A stretch of 64,000 bases of DNA from Pseudomonas sp. S06B 330 (GCF_002845275.2 NZ_CP088149.1:1484501-1548500); one strand, 5' to 3'. Counted from the first letter of the stretch, positions 44,008 to 53,022 are shown. Made by a program: numbers and translations. Notes: a model not told the origin generated them from the letters alone.

Positions 44008-44032
44008 TCCCTGGTTGGCCCTTGGAGGCTGT

Positions 44033-44473
44033 ATGAAAGCACCGTGGAATTTCGCCCGCTTTCTGCCCTTGGCTGAGCGCTTGCTCAGTCGCGGCCGTCT
44101 GCCAGCGTTGCTGTTTGCTGTGGCCCGCAAAGGCCCGCGGCTGGGCAAGTTGCGTGAAGACGTGCGTCTGATGCAGGCCCTGTGCCTGGCCTGGTGGCGT
44201 GGTGAATACCGTTCGATCAGCCCCAGGGCGCTGGTGACGGTGGTGGCGGGGCTGCTGTACTTTGTCAGCCCCCTGGACGCGATCCCCGACTGGTTGCTGG
44301 GCGTGGGGTTTCTCGATGACATTGCCGTACTGGCCTGGGTCATGAAGGCCGTGTCGGACGAACTGGCCGCCTTCAACGCCTGGCGCAACCGTCAGGCGCC
44401 GGAAAAACTGCGCGTGGTCGAGCGTTTGCCGGCCACCCCTGAAGCCCTGCGACTGGAACAGCCCAAAGGCTAA
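44033..44473 (+). CDS. DUF1232 (YkvA-like) membrane protein
   Basis: A 146-residue protein with the DUF1232 core SISPRALVTVVAGLLYFVSPLDAIPDWLLGVGFLDDIAVLAWVMKAV, a helical hairpin thought to sit in the membrane. Function is unknown. GGAGG is four bases before the ATG. Its leader or promoter contains the DnaA-box palindrome, so its expression may follow replication state. Confidence 0.82.
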   Translation: MKAPWNFARFLPLAERLLSRGRLPALLFAVARKGPRLGKLREDVRLMQALCLAWWRGEYRSISPRALVTVVAGLLYFVSPLDAIPDWLLGVGFLDDIAVLAWVMKAVSDELAAFNAWRNRQAPEKLRVVERLPATPEALRLEQPKG

Positions 44474-44510
44474 TTACATCAGCTCCCTGCACACCCTTGT
44501 TGGCTGGTAA

Positions 44511-44555
44511 TATAATTGGCATAAGGATTATGCCTACCGATTACATATCGTAATC
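44511..44555 (+). promoter_or_regulatory. Promoter and two palindromic operators of the HTH gene pair
   Basis: -10 TATAAT at 44511-44516. Then GGCATAAGGATTATGCC (44518-44534) and GATTACATATCGTAATC (44539-44555), both perfect inverted repeats placed over the expected transcription start. This is the arrangement of autorepressed HTH operons. Confidence 0.7.
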
Positions 44556-44571
44556 CTACAAGGGGGTTGTA

Positions 44572-44910
44572 ATGGGTATTCAGGTCATCAGCCGGGACGG
44601 TCAACCCGAGTATGCGGTTGTACCCTGGGAGCAGTACCAGGCACTACTGAAGGCGGCCGGCCTGCGTGAGCCAGCAGCCGTCGACAGCACACAAGTCACC
44701 CCTCAAGAAAGTGTCAGCTTGCCGCATTTCAGCGAGTTGGCGCGTTTGCGTGAAGGCAAGGGACTGGCGCCAGAACAGTTGGCGCGCAGCGTTGGCATCA
44801 GTCCGGTATACCTGGCTCTGATCGAAAGTGGTGAGCGCCAGCCAGATGCCGCGATTCGCCGCAGTCTGGCCTGGGAATTGGGTGTCGCAGGCTGGAGCGA
44901 GCCATCGTGA
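44572..44910 (+). CDS. XRE-family HTH regulator, antitoxin-like
   Basis: A 112-residue protein. The N-terminal 35 residues (VISRDGQPEYAVVPWEQYQALL) resemble the start of Phd-like antitoxins. The C-terminal half is a Cro/C1 helix-turn-helix (LARLREGKGLAPEQLARSVGISPVYLALIESGERQP). AGGGGG precedes the ATG. Two palindromes lie right upstream, so it probably represses its own operon. It overlaps the next gene by four bases (GTGA). A toxin-antitoxin role is inferred from layout only. Confidence 0.75.
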   Translation: MGIQVISRDGQPEYAVVPWEQYQALLKAAGLREPAAVDSTQVTPQESVSLPHFSELARLREGKGLAPEQLARSVGISPVYLALIESGERQPDAAIRRSLAWELGVAGWSEPS

Positions 44911-45281
44911 GCGGTGTCAGGATCAGCCGCCAGCACTGGGATGGTTTGCTTGGTGAATTGGACTTGGCCCGCCGCCAACGTCATCTGCTGACCTATCGTG
45001 CATTGCTCGAGCGCCTGCAGTTGCCAAGCCCGGCCATGCAGACACTGACCGCAGCGCTGGAGCATCTGGCGGCGCTCGATGCCCGTGCCGAGCAGCCGCT
45101 GCGCAGCTCATTGGTGATCAGCCAGGGTGCCAGCCGTTTGCCGCGTACCGGTTTTTTCGAGTGCGTTGAGCGCCTGGGGCGTTTTTCCGGGCCGTCGGAT
45201 GGCATGGCTGCGGCCTCCTGGCATGCTTCGGAAGTGGTGCGAGTGTTCGAATACAGCTACCCGGAAAAAGAAGAGGCCTGA
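44907..45281 (+). CDS. Hypothetical protein coupled to the HTH gene
   Basis: A 124-residue protein starting at GTG 44907 inside the stop of the HTH gene. Contains a helical N-terminal half (RRQRHLLTYRALLERLQLPSPAMQTL) and a conserved-looking C-terminal part (SLVISQGASRLPRTGFFECVERLGRF, SYPEKEEA). I do not recognise the family. Tight coupling to an autoregulated HTH protein suggests a partner or toxin, but no known toxin motif is visible. Confidence 0.65.
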   Translation: MSGVRISRQHWDGLLGELDLARRQRHLLTYRALLERLQLPSPAMQTLTAALEHLAALDARAEQPLRSSLVISQGASRLPRTGFFECVERLGRFSGPSDGMAAASWHASEVVRVFEYSYPEKEEA

Positions 45282-45640
45282 GGATTATCACGGGCTGGCT
45301 CGGGGGGCTTATCCATTCAATGTGGCGATGCTGCTGGCCCCTTCCGCCCTTACGGCGGCCTACTTTTTCTTGGATAAAGTAGGCAAAACCGCTTGCTCCT
45401 GTATACGGCCCTATAGGCATCGATGCAGACACCGCGCAGCAACGGACACGGCGTCGATACCATCGCCGGAAAGAGCGGCTCCCACTAGCTACCCACTGCT
45501 AAACCTGCTGTCGAAGAGGTTCCGTGAAAAACCAAAAAAAAGGGACTGAGGCCAACGGCGCTCAGTCCCTTTTTTTCGACAGAATGGTGACTGTTTAATG
45601 ACTCAATAGCGGCACAGTCACATTATTTTGCCGTCACCTT
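45282..45640. other. Intergenic stretch with degenerate Pseudomonas repeat sequence
   Basis: No gene seen. The part around 45338-45400 (CCCTTCCGCCCTTACGGCGG, then a TACTTTTT...AAAGTA inverted repeat) resembles a common dispersed Pseudomonas repeat, and 45455-45490 has a REP-like GCCGGAAAGAGCGGCTCCCAC piece. The right end is the terminator shared by prc and the gene pair. Confidence 0.5.
45534..45577. terminator. Bidirectional terminator between the HTH pair and prc
   Basis: AAAAGGGACTGAG / CTCAGTCCCTTTT with a ten-base loop and A/T runs on both sides, between convergent genes. Confidence 0.9.
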
Positions 45641-47728
45641 TTACGGGTTGTTTTTCGCCACGGCCGAGTTCAGCCCCAGGTAGTCGAGCAGGATTCGCCC
45701 GGACTCTGTCAGGTAGGCGTCGTCTTCCGGTTTGGTATCGTCCGGCTCGACTGGCAGTGCGTCTTCGTCTTCCTTCTTCAGTTCCTTGAGCGGCTCTTCG
45801 CCCTTGGCCTTGCGCCGGGTGTTTTCCAGTGCCAGTTGCTTGCTTTCAATGTCGGCATGCTGGGCACGGCGTTCGGCTTCGTTGAGGCTGACAGTCTTCT
45901 CGTTCATCAGCTTCTGGGTCAGCGCCAGGCGGTCGCGAATGTAGACGAACTCCGGATCCTTGGCGGTGCGGCTGTCATGACGGGCCTTGAGTTGGGCCAG
46001 GTACGGCTTGAACGGATCAACCGCAGGCTTGATTGCCGGGCGGATGGTGTCCCACGGCATGGCTTCAGGCAGGGCGCTCTCGCCGATTTCCTTGGTGTCG
46101 ATGATCGACGGGTAGTCGATGTCCGGCAGTACGCCCTGATGCTGGGTGCTCTGTCCGGAGACACGGTAGAACTTGGCCAGGGTCAGCTTCAGTTCGCCAT
46201 GGTTAAGCGGCTGGATGGTCTGCACGGTGCCTTTGCCGAAGGTCTGGCCACCGAGGATCAGCGCACGGTGATAGTCCTGCATGGCGCCGGCGAAAATCTC
46301 CGAAGCCGAGGCGGACAGGCGGTTGACCACCAACGCCAGCGGGCCTTTGTAGAAGGCACCGGTGTTTTCGTCTTCGAGCACGTCGACGCGACCGTCGCTG
46401 TTGCGTACCAGCACCGTCGGGCCCTTGTCGATGAACAGGCTGGTCAGCTCTGTGGCTTCCTGCAGGGATCCGCCGCCGTTGTTGCGCAGGTCGATGACCA
46501 CGCCGTCGACTTTTTCCTTCTGCAGTTCGGTGAGCAGCTTCTTCACGTCACGGGTGGTGCTCTTGTACTCCGGATCACCGGCACGGAAGGCCTTGAAGTC
46601 CAGGTAGAAGGCCGGGATCTCGATGATGCCGAGTTTGTAGTCGCGGCCATCCTGCTTGAGTTTGAGCACCGACTTTTTCGCCGCCTGCTCTTCAAGCTTC
46701 ACCGCTTCACGGGTGATCGGCACGATCTTGGTGGTCTGGTCGTTCGGCGCATTGCTGGCCGGGATCACTTCCAGGCGGACCACAGAGCCCTTCGGCCCAC
46801 GGATCAGCTTGACCACTTCATCCAGGCGCCAGCCGATCACGTCGACCATTTCCTTGTCGCCCTGGGCAACACCGATGATCTTGTCGGCCGGGGCCACTTG
46901 CTTGGTCTTGGCGGCAGGGCCGGCCGGGACCAGGCGCACGATCTTGACCTGATCGTTGTCGCTTTGCAGCACGGCACCGATACCTTCGAGCGACAGGCTC
47001 ATGTTGATATCGAAGTTTTCCGCGCTGTCTGGCGACAGGTAGTTGGTGTGCGGGTCGTAGGACTGGGCGAAGGTGTTGATGTAGGTCTGGAAGATATCTT
47101 CAGCGCGGGTCTGGTCCAGGCGCGTCAGCTGATTCTTGTAACGCTTGGTCAGCAGCTCCTGAATCGCCTTGGGTTCTTTGCCGGCAATTTTCAGACGCAG
47201 CACTTCATCTTTGACACGCTTGCGCCACAGGTCGTCGAGTTCAGCCTGGTTCTTGACCCACGGGGCGTCCTTGCGGTCGACCAGCAGGGTTTCCTTGGTG
47301 GTGAAATCGAAGTTGTCGACACCTTTGTTCAATTCAGCCAGGGCGAAGTCCAGACGCGATTTGACCCGGTCCAGGTAGCGCTTGTAGATGGTGAAACCGG
47401 GGTCGAGATTGCCGCTTTTGAGGAAATCGTCGAACTGGGTCTTCCACTTGTCGAACTCGGCGATATCGCTGGCCAGGAAATAGCTGCGCGCCGGATCGAG
47501 CAGTTTGATGTAGCTGTCGTAGATGATCACTGAGCGCGCATCATTGAGCGGCGGCTTGCTGTAGTGGTGGCGCTTGAGCAGCTCAACCACGTTGAGGCTG
47601 GCAACCACTTCATCGCGGTCAGGCTGGAGTTTATCCCAGCTGTTGGCGGCCCATGCATTGCCTGCCAACGGCAGACTGCCCAGGCCGATCAACAGTGCGA
47701 GGGTGGTGCTTGGCAAAAAATGCTTCAT
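45641..47728 (-). CDS. prc: Carboxy-terminal processing protease (tail-specific protease)
   Basis: A 695-residue periplasmic S41 protease. Signal peptide MKHFLPSTTLALLIGLG...AWA, then a helical N-terminal domain, a PDZ domain (GIGAVLQSDNDQVKIVRLVPAGPA, about 240-320) and the protease core. The Ser-Lys dyad is in SASASEIFAGAM (central serine) and FGKGTVQ, 25 residues apart as in E. coli Tsp. The lysine-rich C-terminal domain is DUF3340-like. Prc degrades proteins with nonpolar C-termini and, in Pseudomonas, affects AlgU regulation through anti-sigma factor turnover. A longer start at 47761 exists, but 47728 gives the better signal peptide. Confidence 0.93.
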   Translation of the reverse strand: MKHFLPSTTLALLIGLGSLPLAGNAWAANSWDKLQPDRDEVVASLNVVELLKRHHYSKPPLNDARSVIIYDSYIKLLDPARSYFLASDIAEFDKWKTQFDDFLKSGNLDPGFTIYKRYLDRVKSRLDFALAELNKGVDNFDFTTKETLLVDRKDAPWVKNQAELDDLWRKRVKDEVLRLKIAGKEPKAIQELLTKRYKNQLTRLDQTRAEDIFQTYINTFAQSYDPHTNYLSPDSAENFDINMSLSLEGIGAVLQSDNDQVKIVRLVPAGPAAKTKQVAPADKIIGVAQGDKEMVDVIGWRLDEVVKLIRGPKGSVVRLEVIPASNAPNDQTTKIVPITREAVKLEEQAAKKSVLKLKQDGRDYKLGIIEIPAFYLDFKAFRAGDPEYKSTTRDVKKLLTELQKEKVDGVVIDLRNNGGGSLQEATELTSLFIDKGPTVLVRNSDGRVDVLEDENTGAFYKGPLALVVNRLSASASEIFAGAMQDYHRALILGGQTFGKGTVQTIQPLNHGELKLTLAKFYRVSGQSTQHQGVLPDIDYPSIIDTKEIGESALPEAMPWDTIRPAIKPAVDPFKPYLAQLKARHDSRTAKDPEFVYIRDRLALTQKLMNEKTVSLNEAERRAQHADIESKQLALENTRRKAKGEEPLKELKKEDEDALPVEPDDTKPEDDAYLTESGRILLDYLGLNSAVAKNNP

Positions 47729-47816
47729 GCTGATTCGACGTAGGGACAATTGATCACGCATATTAGGCCGTCTTTGGATTCGCCGGTTCCATCAGAACCG
47801 GACGCATAATGCAAAA

Positions 47817-47841
47817 AGCCCGGGGCTACAGCACCCGGGCT
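47817..47841 (-). terminator. Terminator-like hairpin upstream of prc
   Basis: AGCCCGGG / CCCGGGCT with a nine-base loop. A T run follows it only on the minus strand, the direction of prc. It lies about 90 bases before the prc start, so it could attenuate the prc leader or block transcription coming from the divergent gene. Confidence 0.55.
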
Positions 47842-47868
47842 CAGTCATGACTCAACTATGGAGGCACT

Positions 47869-48831
47869 GTGAAGGCATTGCAAGGCGTTGACGGACATGT
47901 GGAGTGGGTTACGACGACAAGTCCAACCTGCGATATCGGTCAAGTACGAATTCGCGTGGCTGCCGCCGGCCTCAATCGTGCCGACCTGCTGCAGCGTGCC
48001 GGGCTCTACCCACCACCGCCGGGAGCCAGCGAATTTCTTGGCCTGGAGTGCTCCGGGGTGATCAGTGAGGTGGGCGCTGGCGTCGCCTGGCAGGTCGGTG
48101 ATCGGGTTTGCGCACTGCTCGCCGGTGGCGGCATGGCCGAGGAAGTGGTGGTCGATGCGCGTCACGTGTTGCCGGTACCGGAAGGCCTGAGCCTGCAAGA
48201 AGCCGCAGCCATTCCCGAGGTGTACGCGACGGCCTGGCTCAATGTGTTCCAGCTGGCCGGGCTCAAGCCAGGGGAGAAGGTCCTGCTGCATGCGGGCGCC
48301 AGTGGCGTGGGGTCGGCGGCGATTCAGCTGTGCAAGGCGTTTGGCAGCCCATGCTGGGTCAGCGTTGGCTCGGCCGAGCGTTTGGCCTACTGTGAAGAGC
48401 TAGGGGCCAGCGCGGGTGTAGTGCGCGGCGATGACCTCAATGGTTTGAACGATTTCGGGCCATTCGACGTGATTCTCGACCCGGTCGGTGCCAACTACGC
48501 CGAGCTCAACCTCAAGTTGCTCGCCCGTGACGGACGTTGGGTGATCATCGGCTTGATGGGCGGGCGCAAGGCTGAGCTGGACCTGGCGCAGCTGTTGGTC
48601 AAGCGCGTGCAGGTGATCGGCTCGACGTTGCGCACCCGCGATGACCAGTTCAAGGCAGATCTGCTCAGCGATTTGGGCCACCAGGTCTGGCCGTTGTTCA
48701 GCGAAGGCCGACTCAAGCCGCAACTGGCCAAGGCGTTCCCGATCAAGGATGCCGAAGCTGCGTTTGCCGAGCTTGCGAGCAATCAGGTGTCGGGCAAGCT
48801 GGTGTTGGTAATCGACGAGAGCCTGGCGTAG
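47869..48831 (+). CDS. NAD(P)H quinone oxidoreductase, zinc-independent MDR family (PIG3-like)
   Basis: A 320-residue medium-chain reductase. The N-terminal part has AGLNRADLLQRAGLYPPPPGASEFLGLECSG, typical of the PIG3/TP53I3 quinone oxidoreductase group. The nucleotide-binding motif is HAGASGVGSAAIQLCKAF, and no zinc ligands are present. It likely reduces quinones using NADPH. The start is GTG 47869 with GGAGG four bases upstream. It is divergent from prc. A REP element follows. Confidence 0.88.
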   Translation: MKALQGVDGHVEWVTTTSPTCDIGQVRIRVAAAGLNRADLLQRAGLYPPPPGASEFLGLECSGVISEVGAGVAWQVGDRVCALLAGGGMAEEVVVDARHVLPVPEGLSLQEAAAIPEVYATAWLNVFQLAGLKPGEKVLLHAGASGVGSAAIQLCKAFGSPCWVSVGSAERLAYCEELGASAGVVRGDDLNGLNDFGPFDVILDPVGANYAELNLKLLARDGRWVIIGLMGGRKAELDLAQLLVKRVQVIGSTLRTRDDQFKADLLSDLGHQVWPLFSEGRLKPQLAKAFPIKDAEAAFAELASNQVSGKLVLVIDESLA

Positions 48832-48836
48832 GCCGT

Positions 48837-48901
48837 ATCGCCGGCAAGACCGGCTCCCACAGGATCGGTGTCACACCGTCTTTTGTGGGAGTTGGCCTTG
48901 T
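48837..48901. repeat. REP/REPIN, GCCGGCAAG-CGGCTCCCAC family, truncated second arm
   Basis: TCGCCGGCAAGACCGGCTCC at the left and the inverted but shortened TGTGGGAGTTGGCCTTG at the right, running up to the end of the HAD phosphatase gene. Related copies are at 53.0, 57.7, 59.1 and 62.9 kb. Confidence 0.8.
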
Positions 48902-49555
48902 TCAGGTCCAGGTGTGAATCGGCCAGCCGTTCTTCTCGGCATGCTCACGCAGCACCGGGTCCGGATTGACCACATGCGGGTAATCCACCTTCACTAACAG
49001 CGGCAAGTCGTTACGCGAGTCGGAATAGAAACTCGCGCCTTCCAGATTTTCTTCTTCCTGATCCAGCCATTCCAACAAGCGGGTGATCTTGCCTTCACGG
49101 TAGGTCAGCACGCCGGTGGTCTTGCCGCTATACACGCCATGGGCTACCTCCAGCTCGATGCCAAGGATTTCATCGATGCCCAAACGCTCGGCAATCGGCC
49201 GCACCAAGTGCGTGCCGGACGCCGAAATCACCAGAATCCGGTCACCTGCCTTGCGGTGTGCGGCGATGGTTCGCGTCGCGTCACTGAAAATGATCGGTTC
49301 GATAAAATCTTCCACCCACGGCCCGACCAGATGATCGACCTCTTCCGGTGTCCGTCCGATCAGCGGCTCAAGGCTGAAGGTCATGTAGTCCTCCATCGCC
49401 AGGTGCCCCTTGCCATAGGCGTCCATCAGCTCCCGGTCGCGACGCAGGAAAGATTCGCCGTCGACCCAGCCAAGGCGGGCCATCTGTTCGCTCCACAGTG
49501 AGGCGCAGTCGCCGTGGATCAGGGTTTCATCCAGATCGAAAATCGCTAATGCCAT
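48902..49555 (-). CDS. HAD-IB family phosphatase (SerB-like)
   Basis: A 217-residue HAD hydrolase. Motif I is AIFDLDETL (nucleophile and general acid aspartates), motif II ISASG, and motifs III/IV are in GK...YSDSRNDLPLL. The HAD-IB layout is shared with phosphoserine and histidinol phosphatases. The substrate is not certain. ATG 49555 has AGGAG ten bases upstream. It follows the ABC transporter operon by 24 bases on the same strand and may be its last gene, which would fit metabolism of a phosphorylated substrate. Confidence 0.85.
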   Translation of the reverse strand: MALAIFDLDETLIHGDCASLWSEQMARLGWVDGESFLRRDRELMDAYGKGHLAMEDYMTFSLEPLIGRTPEEVDHLVGPWVEDFIEPIIFSDATRTIAAHRKAGDRILVISASGTHLVRPIAERLGIDEILGIELEVAHGVYSGKTTGVLTYREGKITRLLEWLDQEEENLEGASFYSDSRNDLPLLVKVDYPHVVNPDPVLREHAEKNGWPIHTWT

Positions 49556-49579
49556 GTTAAAAAAACTCCTGTGCAACCC

Positions 49580-50569
49580 TCAGGCGACTTCGCAGAGGGC
49601 GGTGGGATCGATCGACAAGGATACGCGCTGGCCGTCGGGGTGCAGATCGGCGGGCGAACGATTGAGCACATCGACCAGTAATTCTACCCCGCGGGCTTCG
49701 ACCCGGTAGCGGATCACGTTGCCGAGCAGGCTGTGGCTGCGCACCAGGCCTTCCAGTTCGCCGTTGAGGCTCAAGGCGATGGCTTCCGGGCGGATAGCCA
49801 GACGGCTGCTCACCGGACGCTGCAGCAAACGGCTAGCGCTCTGGGCGTCGAGCAGGTTGTAGTTGCCGATAAAGCCTGCGGCAAAGACATCCACAGGCGC
49901 GGTGTAGAGGGTTTCGGCATCGCCACTTTGAACAATGCGGCCCTGGTTCATCAAGAAGATGCGATCAGACAGGGTCAGCGCTTCTTCCTGGTCGTGGGTG
50001 ACGAAGATGGTCGTCAGGCCCAGCTCGCGCTGGATCTGGCGGATCTGTTCACGCAGGTGCTTGCGGATTCGCGCATCGAGTGCCGATAACGGCTCATCGA
50101 GCAGCAGCAAACGTGGTCGGGTCACCAGCGAACGTGCCAGGGCGACCCGCTGGCATTGACCGCCGGACAACTGATGCGGATAGCGACTGGCGAAGTCTTG
50201 CAGTTCCACCAGTTGCAACACCTCGCGCACCCGGCTGCGGCTGTCATCGGCGTTGACCTTTTGCATGCGCAGACCGAAGGCCACGTTCTGTTCCACGGTC
50301 ATGTTGGGAAACAGCGCGTAGCTTTGGAACACCATGCCGATGCCGCGCTTTTGCGGGCTCAGCGGTACCAGGTCGTGGCCATCGAGGAGAATCTTGCCGC
50401 TGTCGACCGCCGTCAGGCCGGCGATGCACCGCAGCAGGGTGGACTTGCCGCAGCCGGAGGGGCCGAGCAGGGTCACGAATTCGCCGCGCTGGATTTCACA
50501 ATTGATGTCGTTGAACACGGGGCTTGCGCCATAGCTCTTTTGCAGATTCTGTACGCTGACAAAGCTCAT
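49580..50569 (-). CDS. ABC transporter ATP-binding protein (PhnT/PotA-type)
   Basis: A 329-residue ATPase: Walker A LGPSGCGKST, signature LSGGQCQRVALARSL, Walker B LLLLDEPLSALD and a C-terminal TOBE-type regulatory domain (about residues 245-329). This subfamily energises importers for polyamines, iron and 2-aminoethylphosphonate. It starts one base after the stop of the upstream permease. Substrate is inferred only from the operon. Confidence 0.9.
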   Translation of the reverse strand: MSFVSVQNLQKSYGASPVFNDINCEIQRGEFVTLLGPSGCGKSTLLRCIAGLTAVDSGKILLDGHDLVPLSPQKRGIGMVFQSYALFPNMTVEQNVAFGLRMQKVNADDSRSRVREVLQLVELQDFASRYPHQLSGGQCQRVALARSLVTRPRLLLLDEPLSALDARIRKHLREQIRQIQRELGLTTIFVTHDQEEALTLSDRIFLMNQGRIVQSGDAETLYTAPVDVFAAGFIGNYNLLDAQSASRLLQRPVSSRLAIRPEAIALSLNGELEGLVRSHSLLGNVIRYRVEARGVELLVDVLNRSPADLHPDGQRVSLSIDPTALCEVA

Positions 50570-50570
50570 A

Positions 50571-51368
50571 TCAGGACTTGTCCTTGTTCAGGCGGTTAGC
50601 TGCCCACGTCAGCACCAGCACGAAGAAAAAATAGGAAATCACCAGGGCACTGTTGAAGTGGCCACTGCTGTTGCGCATGTTGTTCAGGTACACCTGCAGG
50701 GTTTCGTAGCGGGTACCGACCAGCAGGTTGGCGAACACGAACTCGCCGAACAGGAACGAGAACGACAGCAGCAAGGCGACCAGCAGGCCTTTGCGCAGGT
50801 TCGGCAAAACCACCAGAAACGCGGCCTGAAAGGTGCTGGCGCCGAGCAGTTGGGCCGCGTCCATCAGGTCGCGCAGGTTGATGGCCTGCAGGTTGTTGGT
50901 AATCGCCCGGTACATGAACGGCAGGGCCACGGTGAAGTAGCAGCCGATCAGGATCCACGGTGTGCCGACCATGGCCATCGGGCCCGAGCCATACAGTTGC
51001 AGCAGCCCCACCGACGACACCACCGGTGGCACGGCAAAGGGCAACAGGATCAGGATGTTCATCAGCGCGTCGAGCCGCGGAAAGTGGTAATGGACTACGA
51101 ACAGCAACGGCAGGATCAGCAGCACCGACAGCAGCAGGGCGCCGACGCACACCAGCAGCGACTGGCCGAACGCGGCGAGAAAGCGCGGATCGCTCCACAG
51201 TGCCAGGTACCACTTGAAGGTCAGGCCGCTGGGCAGCAGGCTCGCCGACCAACTGGTGGCCAGTGAATAGAGCAGGGTCCCTGCTAGCGGTAACAACAGA
51301 ATGATGAACAACAAATAGACCATCAACCGATGGTAGAGGCGGCTGGTGCCGGGTTCAGCGCGCGACAT
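50571..51368 (-). CDS. ABC transporter permease
   Basis: A 265-residue inner membrane protein with six hydrophobic segments and the EAA-like cytoplasmic loop (LRDLMDAAQLLGASTFQAAFLVVLPNLRKGLL). It begins 14 bases inside the previous permease gene, with GAGGAG before the ATG. It pairs with that permease to form the channel. Confidence 0.9.
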   Translation of the reverse strand: MSRAEPGTSRLYHRLMVYLLFIILLLPLAGTLLYSLATSWSASLLPSGLTFKWYLALWSDPRFLAAFGQSLLVCVGALLLSVLLILPLLFVVHYHFPRLDALMNILILLPFAVPPVVSSVGLLQLYGSGPMAMVGTPWILIGCYFTVALPFMYRAITNNLQAINLRDLMDAAQLLGASTFQAAFLVVLPNLRKGLLVALLLSFSFLFGEFVFANLLVGTRYETLQVYLNNMRNSSGHFNSALVISYFFFVLVLTWAANRLNKDKS

Positions 51369-52197
51369 GGTAGCTCCTCTTCAACAGCCATTGATGGACG
51401 ATGGTGACCAGGGTCATCAACCCCACCAGGATTATTGCCAGGGCGCTGGCCAGGTTCGGGTCCAGTGAAATGTCGCCGGCCACCAGCGCCGCGATACGGA
51501 TGGGCAGGACGTTGAAGTTGCCAGTGGTCAAGGCATACACCGTGGCGTAGGCGCCCAGGGCGTTGGCCAGCAAGATCACGAAGGTGCCCAGCAGTGCTGG
51601 CGTCAGTACCGGCAGGCCGATCAGTCGCCAGTATTGCCAAGTGTTGGCGCCGAGCAGTTCGGCCGATTCGCGCCAGTCTTCGCGCAGGGCGTCGAAGGCG
51701 GGGTAGAGCAACAATACCCCCAGGGGGATCTGGAAGTAGGTGTAGAGAATGATCAGACCGGTCTTCGAATAGAGGTTGAAGTCTTCGATGATCCCGGCCT
51801 GTTTCAGCAGCAGGGTCAAGGCGCCGTTGAAGCCGAGCAGGATGATGAAGGCAAAGGCCAGCGGTACGCCGGAAAAGTTGCTGGTCATGTTGGCGAAGGC
51901 ATTGACGAAATCGCGTAGGCGCGAGTCGACCTTGCGTAGCGAATAGCTGCCTAGAATGGCGATCAACAGGCCGAATACACTCGACCAGAAGCTGATTTCC
52001 AGGCTGTGCTGAATTGCCTGGCGATAGAATTTTGAGCTGAACACCTTGCTGAAGTTGGCCAGCCCCCAACCGCTTTCGGCCTGTAAGCTGTGGATCGCCA
52101 CCCAGGCCAGCGGTGCAATTTGAAAAATGATGAAAAACACGGCAAACGGTAGCAGGCACAACGCTGCCAGCCAGCGCCTGCGTTTGATCGAATTCAC
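51355..52197 (-). CDS. ABC transporter permease
   Basis: A 280-residue permease with six hydrophobic segments and an EAA loop (WRESAELLGANTWQYWRLIGLPVLTPALL). I chose GTG 52197: GGGAG lies eight bases upstream and the codon overlaps the stop of the phosphatase-family gene (GTGA). An ATG at 52215 is the alternative. The two permeases, ATPase and binding protein form one importer. Confidence 0.88.
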   Translation of the reverse strand: MNSIKRRRWLAALCLLPFAVFFIIFQIAPLAWVAIHSLQAESGWGLANFSKVFSSKFYRQAIQHSLEISFWSSVFGLLIAILGSYSLRKVDSRLRDFVNAFANMTSNFSGVPLAFAFIILLGFNGALTLLLKQAGIIEDFNLYSKTGLIILYTYFQIPLGVLLLYPAFDALREDWRESAELLGANTWQYWRLIGLPVLTPALLGTFVILLANALGAYATVYALTTGNFNVLPIRIAALVAGDISLDPNLASALAIILVGLMTLVTIVHQWLLKRSYHVAR

Positions 52198-53000
52198 TTG
52201 AGCAACTCCCGACATACCGGCTTGTCATGGGGGACGCCAAGCAGCTCGCAGATCGTCCCGCACAAATCGGTTTGCAGCGGCTTGGCGGCAGGATCGAGGC
52301 TGAAGGCGTCACCAAACACGAACAGCGGCACCTCGCGCTCTTCGGCCAGCAGGCCGTTGTGTGAGCGGTCGTTGTTCATGCCATGGTCGGCGGTGACCAG
52401 CACCTGGTAACCCTCTTGCAGCCAGGTCTGCAGGTAGTCGGCCAGGAGGATGTCAGCGCTGCGGGCGCTGTTGCGATACTGGCTGCTGTCCAGCCCGTGA
52501 CGGTGACCGGCGTCATCGATGTTCATCGGATGCACCAGCAGAAAGTTTGGTGCGTGGCGGCGGCGCAGGTACTCGGCGTCGGCGAACAGGTGTGAATCCG
52601 GGTAGTGGTCGGCGTAGTAGAACAGACCGTGCTGGATCGGCAGTTTGGGTGCATGGGTGTGGCGGTCGCGCAACGGGTCGAAGGGCGAGCGGTTGTACAG
52701 TTCGCTGACCCAGTGGTAGGCCGCTGCCGCCGTGCCCAGACCGGCTTCACGGGCATAGTGGAAGATGCTGCGCTGAGTGGAAAGGCGGGTGACGTTGTTG
52801 TGAACGATACCGCTGTCGATCGGTGCTACACCGGTGAGGATGCATTCGTACAAGGGGCGCGACAGCGCTGGCAGTTCACACTCCAGGCGATACAAGGCTG
52901 CGCGGTCGGCTTCGACATAGGCATGCAAGTGGCCCATGGCGTGGTAGGCGACTTGATGGTTGAGGCCGTCGAGCAAGACCAGGATGACGTTGTGATTCAT
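52194..53000 (-). CDS. Alkaline phosphatase superfamily hydrolase
   Basis: A 268-residue soluble enzyme of the nucleotide pyrophosphatase/phosphodiesterase-like alkaline phosphatase fold. VILVLLDGLN provides the first metal aspartate. ALSRPLYECILTG carries the likely serine/threonine nucleophile position. HPMNIDDAGHRHG and VTADHGMNN are the metal-binding Asp/His motifs. There is no signal peptide, so it acts in the cytoplasm on an imported phosphate ester or phosphonate. Phosphonoacetate hydrolase belongs to the same superfamily. It is embedded in the ABC operon. Confidence 0.82.
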   Translation of the reverse strand: MNHNVILVLLDGLNHQVAYHAMGHLHAYVEADRAALYRLECELPALSRPLYECILTGVAPIDSGIVHNNVTRLSTQRSIFHYAREAGLGTAAAAYHWVSELYNRSPFDPLRDRHTHAPKLPIQHGLFYYADHYPDSHLFADAEYLRRRHAPNFLLVHPMNIDDAGHRHGLDSSQYRNSARSADILLADYLQTWLQEGYQVLVTADHGMNNDRSHNGLLAEEREVPLFVFGDAFSLDPAAKPLQTDLCGTICELLGVPHDKPVCRELLK

Positions 53001-53022
53001 GGGTTCTCCGGGTTAGGTGATG

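Noticed and set aside
45836..47533. A 565-codon open frame opposite prc
   Set aside because: Antisense shadow. The opposite strand holds the full Prc catalytic motifs.
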